Below, piece after piece: positions 63,727-64,000 of a DNA stretch of 64,000 nt. Source of the stretch: Bifidobacterium breve (GTDB taxonomy: Bacteria; Actinomycetota; Actinomycetes; Nanopelagicales; Nanopelagicaceae). The stretch covers positions 30,930 through 94,929 of the forward strand of contig CAMAPO010000004.1 of the NCBI GenBank assembly GCA_945860245.1, read 5' to 3'. Below the pieces are notes generated by a model. That model ran no database searches, was not told where the DNA came from, and saw only the letters and a program-made list of their open reading frames with translations. How positions within the stretch are numbered: the first letter of the stretch is position 1; each line of letters opens with the position of its first letter. The translations under genes were made by a program, and so were the position numbers.

Positions 63727-63800
63727 GGCCCGGTAGCGCAGTTGGTTAGCGCGCCGCCCTGTCACGGCGGAGGTCGCGGGTTCAAGTCCCGTCCGGGTCG
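63727..63800 (+). tRNA. tRNA-Asp (GTC)
   Basis: This 74-base tRNA has acceptor strands GGCCCGG and CCGGGTC, an anticodon loop CTGTCAC (anticodon GTC), a T arm CGCGGGTTCAAGTCCCG and discriminator G, which is typical for Asp. CCA is not encoded. A strong terminator hairpin follows three bases later. Confidence 0.96.
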
Positions 63801-63802
63801 CG

Positions 63803-63835
63803 AGAAGAGAGTGTCCACACACTCTCTTCTTTTTT
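63803..63835 (+). terminator. Rho-independent terminator after tRNA-Asp
   Basis: A perfect 12-base-pair stem (63803-63814 with 63819-63830) and a CCAC loop are followed by a run of T residues to 63835. It is the only strong intrinsic terminator I could see in the window, and should end transcripts of the tRNA-Glu/tRNA-Asp pair. Confidence 0.88.
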
Positions 63836-63868
63836 AAGTTCTAAATAATTTAATAATAAATAAATATT

Positions 63869-63942
63869 GGCTCGGTAGCTCAGTTGGTACGAGCGCGCGA
63901 CTGAAAATCGTGAGGTCGACAGTTCGATCCTGTCCCGAGCCA
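63869..63942 (+). tRNA. tRNA-Phe (GAA)
   Basis: This 74-base tRNA has acceptor strands GGCTCGG and CCGAGCC, a D arm GCTC...GAGC, an anticodon loop CTGAAAA (anticodon GAA), a T arm GACAG-TTCGATC-CTGTC and discriminator A. CCA is not encoded. It lies after the terminator and so should have its own promoter in the very AT-rich stretch 63836-63868. Confidence 0.95.
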
Positions 63943-64000
63943 CAACTATTTTTGTCTTTTCTCATTGAATGGTGGATGAAAGTTGTACATTTAGAAAATG

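Noticed and set aside
1-64000. CRISPR arrays, insertion sequences, prophage genes, rRNA operons
   Set aside because: I looked for regular short repeats, transposase motifs, phage structural genes and rRNA sequence and saw none apart from the tRNA-bounded island.

Overview
This 64 kb window reads as a chromosome segment of a small-genome, moderate-GC actinobacterium. The gene density is very high: many genes abut or overlap by 1-4 bases, and few intergenic gaps exceed 200 bases. The actinobacterial assignment rests on gene content and order. From memory, a hpt/tilS - ftsH - folE - folP - folB - folK - panC - coaX - lysS - clpC run resembles Mycobacterium tuberculosis Rv3625c-Rv3596c. A phosphatase - thioredoxin - ccdA - resB - ccsB run resembles Rv0525-Rv0529. 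An XPB-type helicase sits with its helicase-associated partner, as in Rv0861c/Rv0862c. A freshwater Nanopelagicales (acI)-like organism is plausible from compactness and base composition, but that is inference.

Layout. 1-5654 (minus): NADH dehydrogenase operon nuoA-nuoG, with nuoG running off the left edge. 5695-13658: menaquinone synthesis (menG, menF, menD, menC, menB, menE, menA) with a BioY biotin transporter inside. 13678-18234: a small membrane protein, then the System II cytochrome c maturation set (ccsB, resB, ccdA, ResA-like thioredoxin) and a histidine phosphatase. Together these describe a menaquinone-linked aerobic respiratory chain; ctaB for heme O/A synthesis lies at 51453-52349. 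18297-32645: HAD phosphatase, helicase-associated protein, M20 peptidase, XPB helicase, glutaredoxin, a secreted metalloprotease, secreted proteins, proC, a Cys-rich protein, radA and an FAD oxidase. 32642-47214 (minus): a long housekeeping block with clpC, argA, lysS, coaX, nadC, nadB, panC, the folate genes, ftsH, hpt and tilS. 47224-57828: NlpC/P60 hydrolase, an ABC exporter, metZ, ctaB, secreted proteins, a D,D-carboxypeptidase, a SpoU methylase, a TPR protein and a nickel/cobalt permease with a Nur-box-like operator. 60410-63942: tRNA-Lys, Sua5, a glycosyltransferase, a SIMPL protein, then tRNA-Glu, tRNA-Asp and tRNA-Phe.

The clearest accessory region is 57846-60450. An intact tRNA-Lys at one end and an exact 43-base copy of its 3' half at the other bound a 2,562-base unit. 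It has no integrase. It carries an HNH nuclease, two tandem paralogues with a PD-(D/E)xK nuclease-like motif layout, and two small proteins without recognisable family. This is a candidate minimal integrative island with a nuclease cargo.

Two regulatory patterns stand out. Many first genes have a TANNNT -10 hexamer only 6-9 bases before the start codon and little or no Shine-Dalgarno sequence, which suggests leaderless transcripts. The nickel/cobalt permease is preceded by a near-perfect match to the actinobacterial Nur operator.
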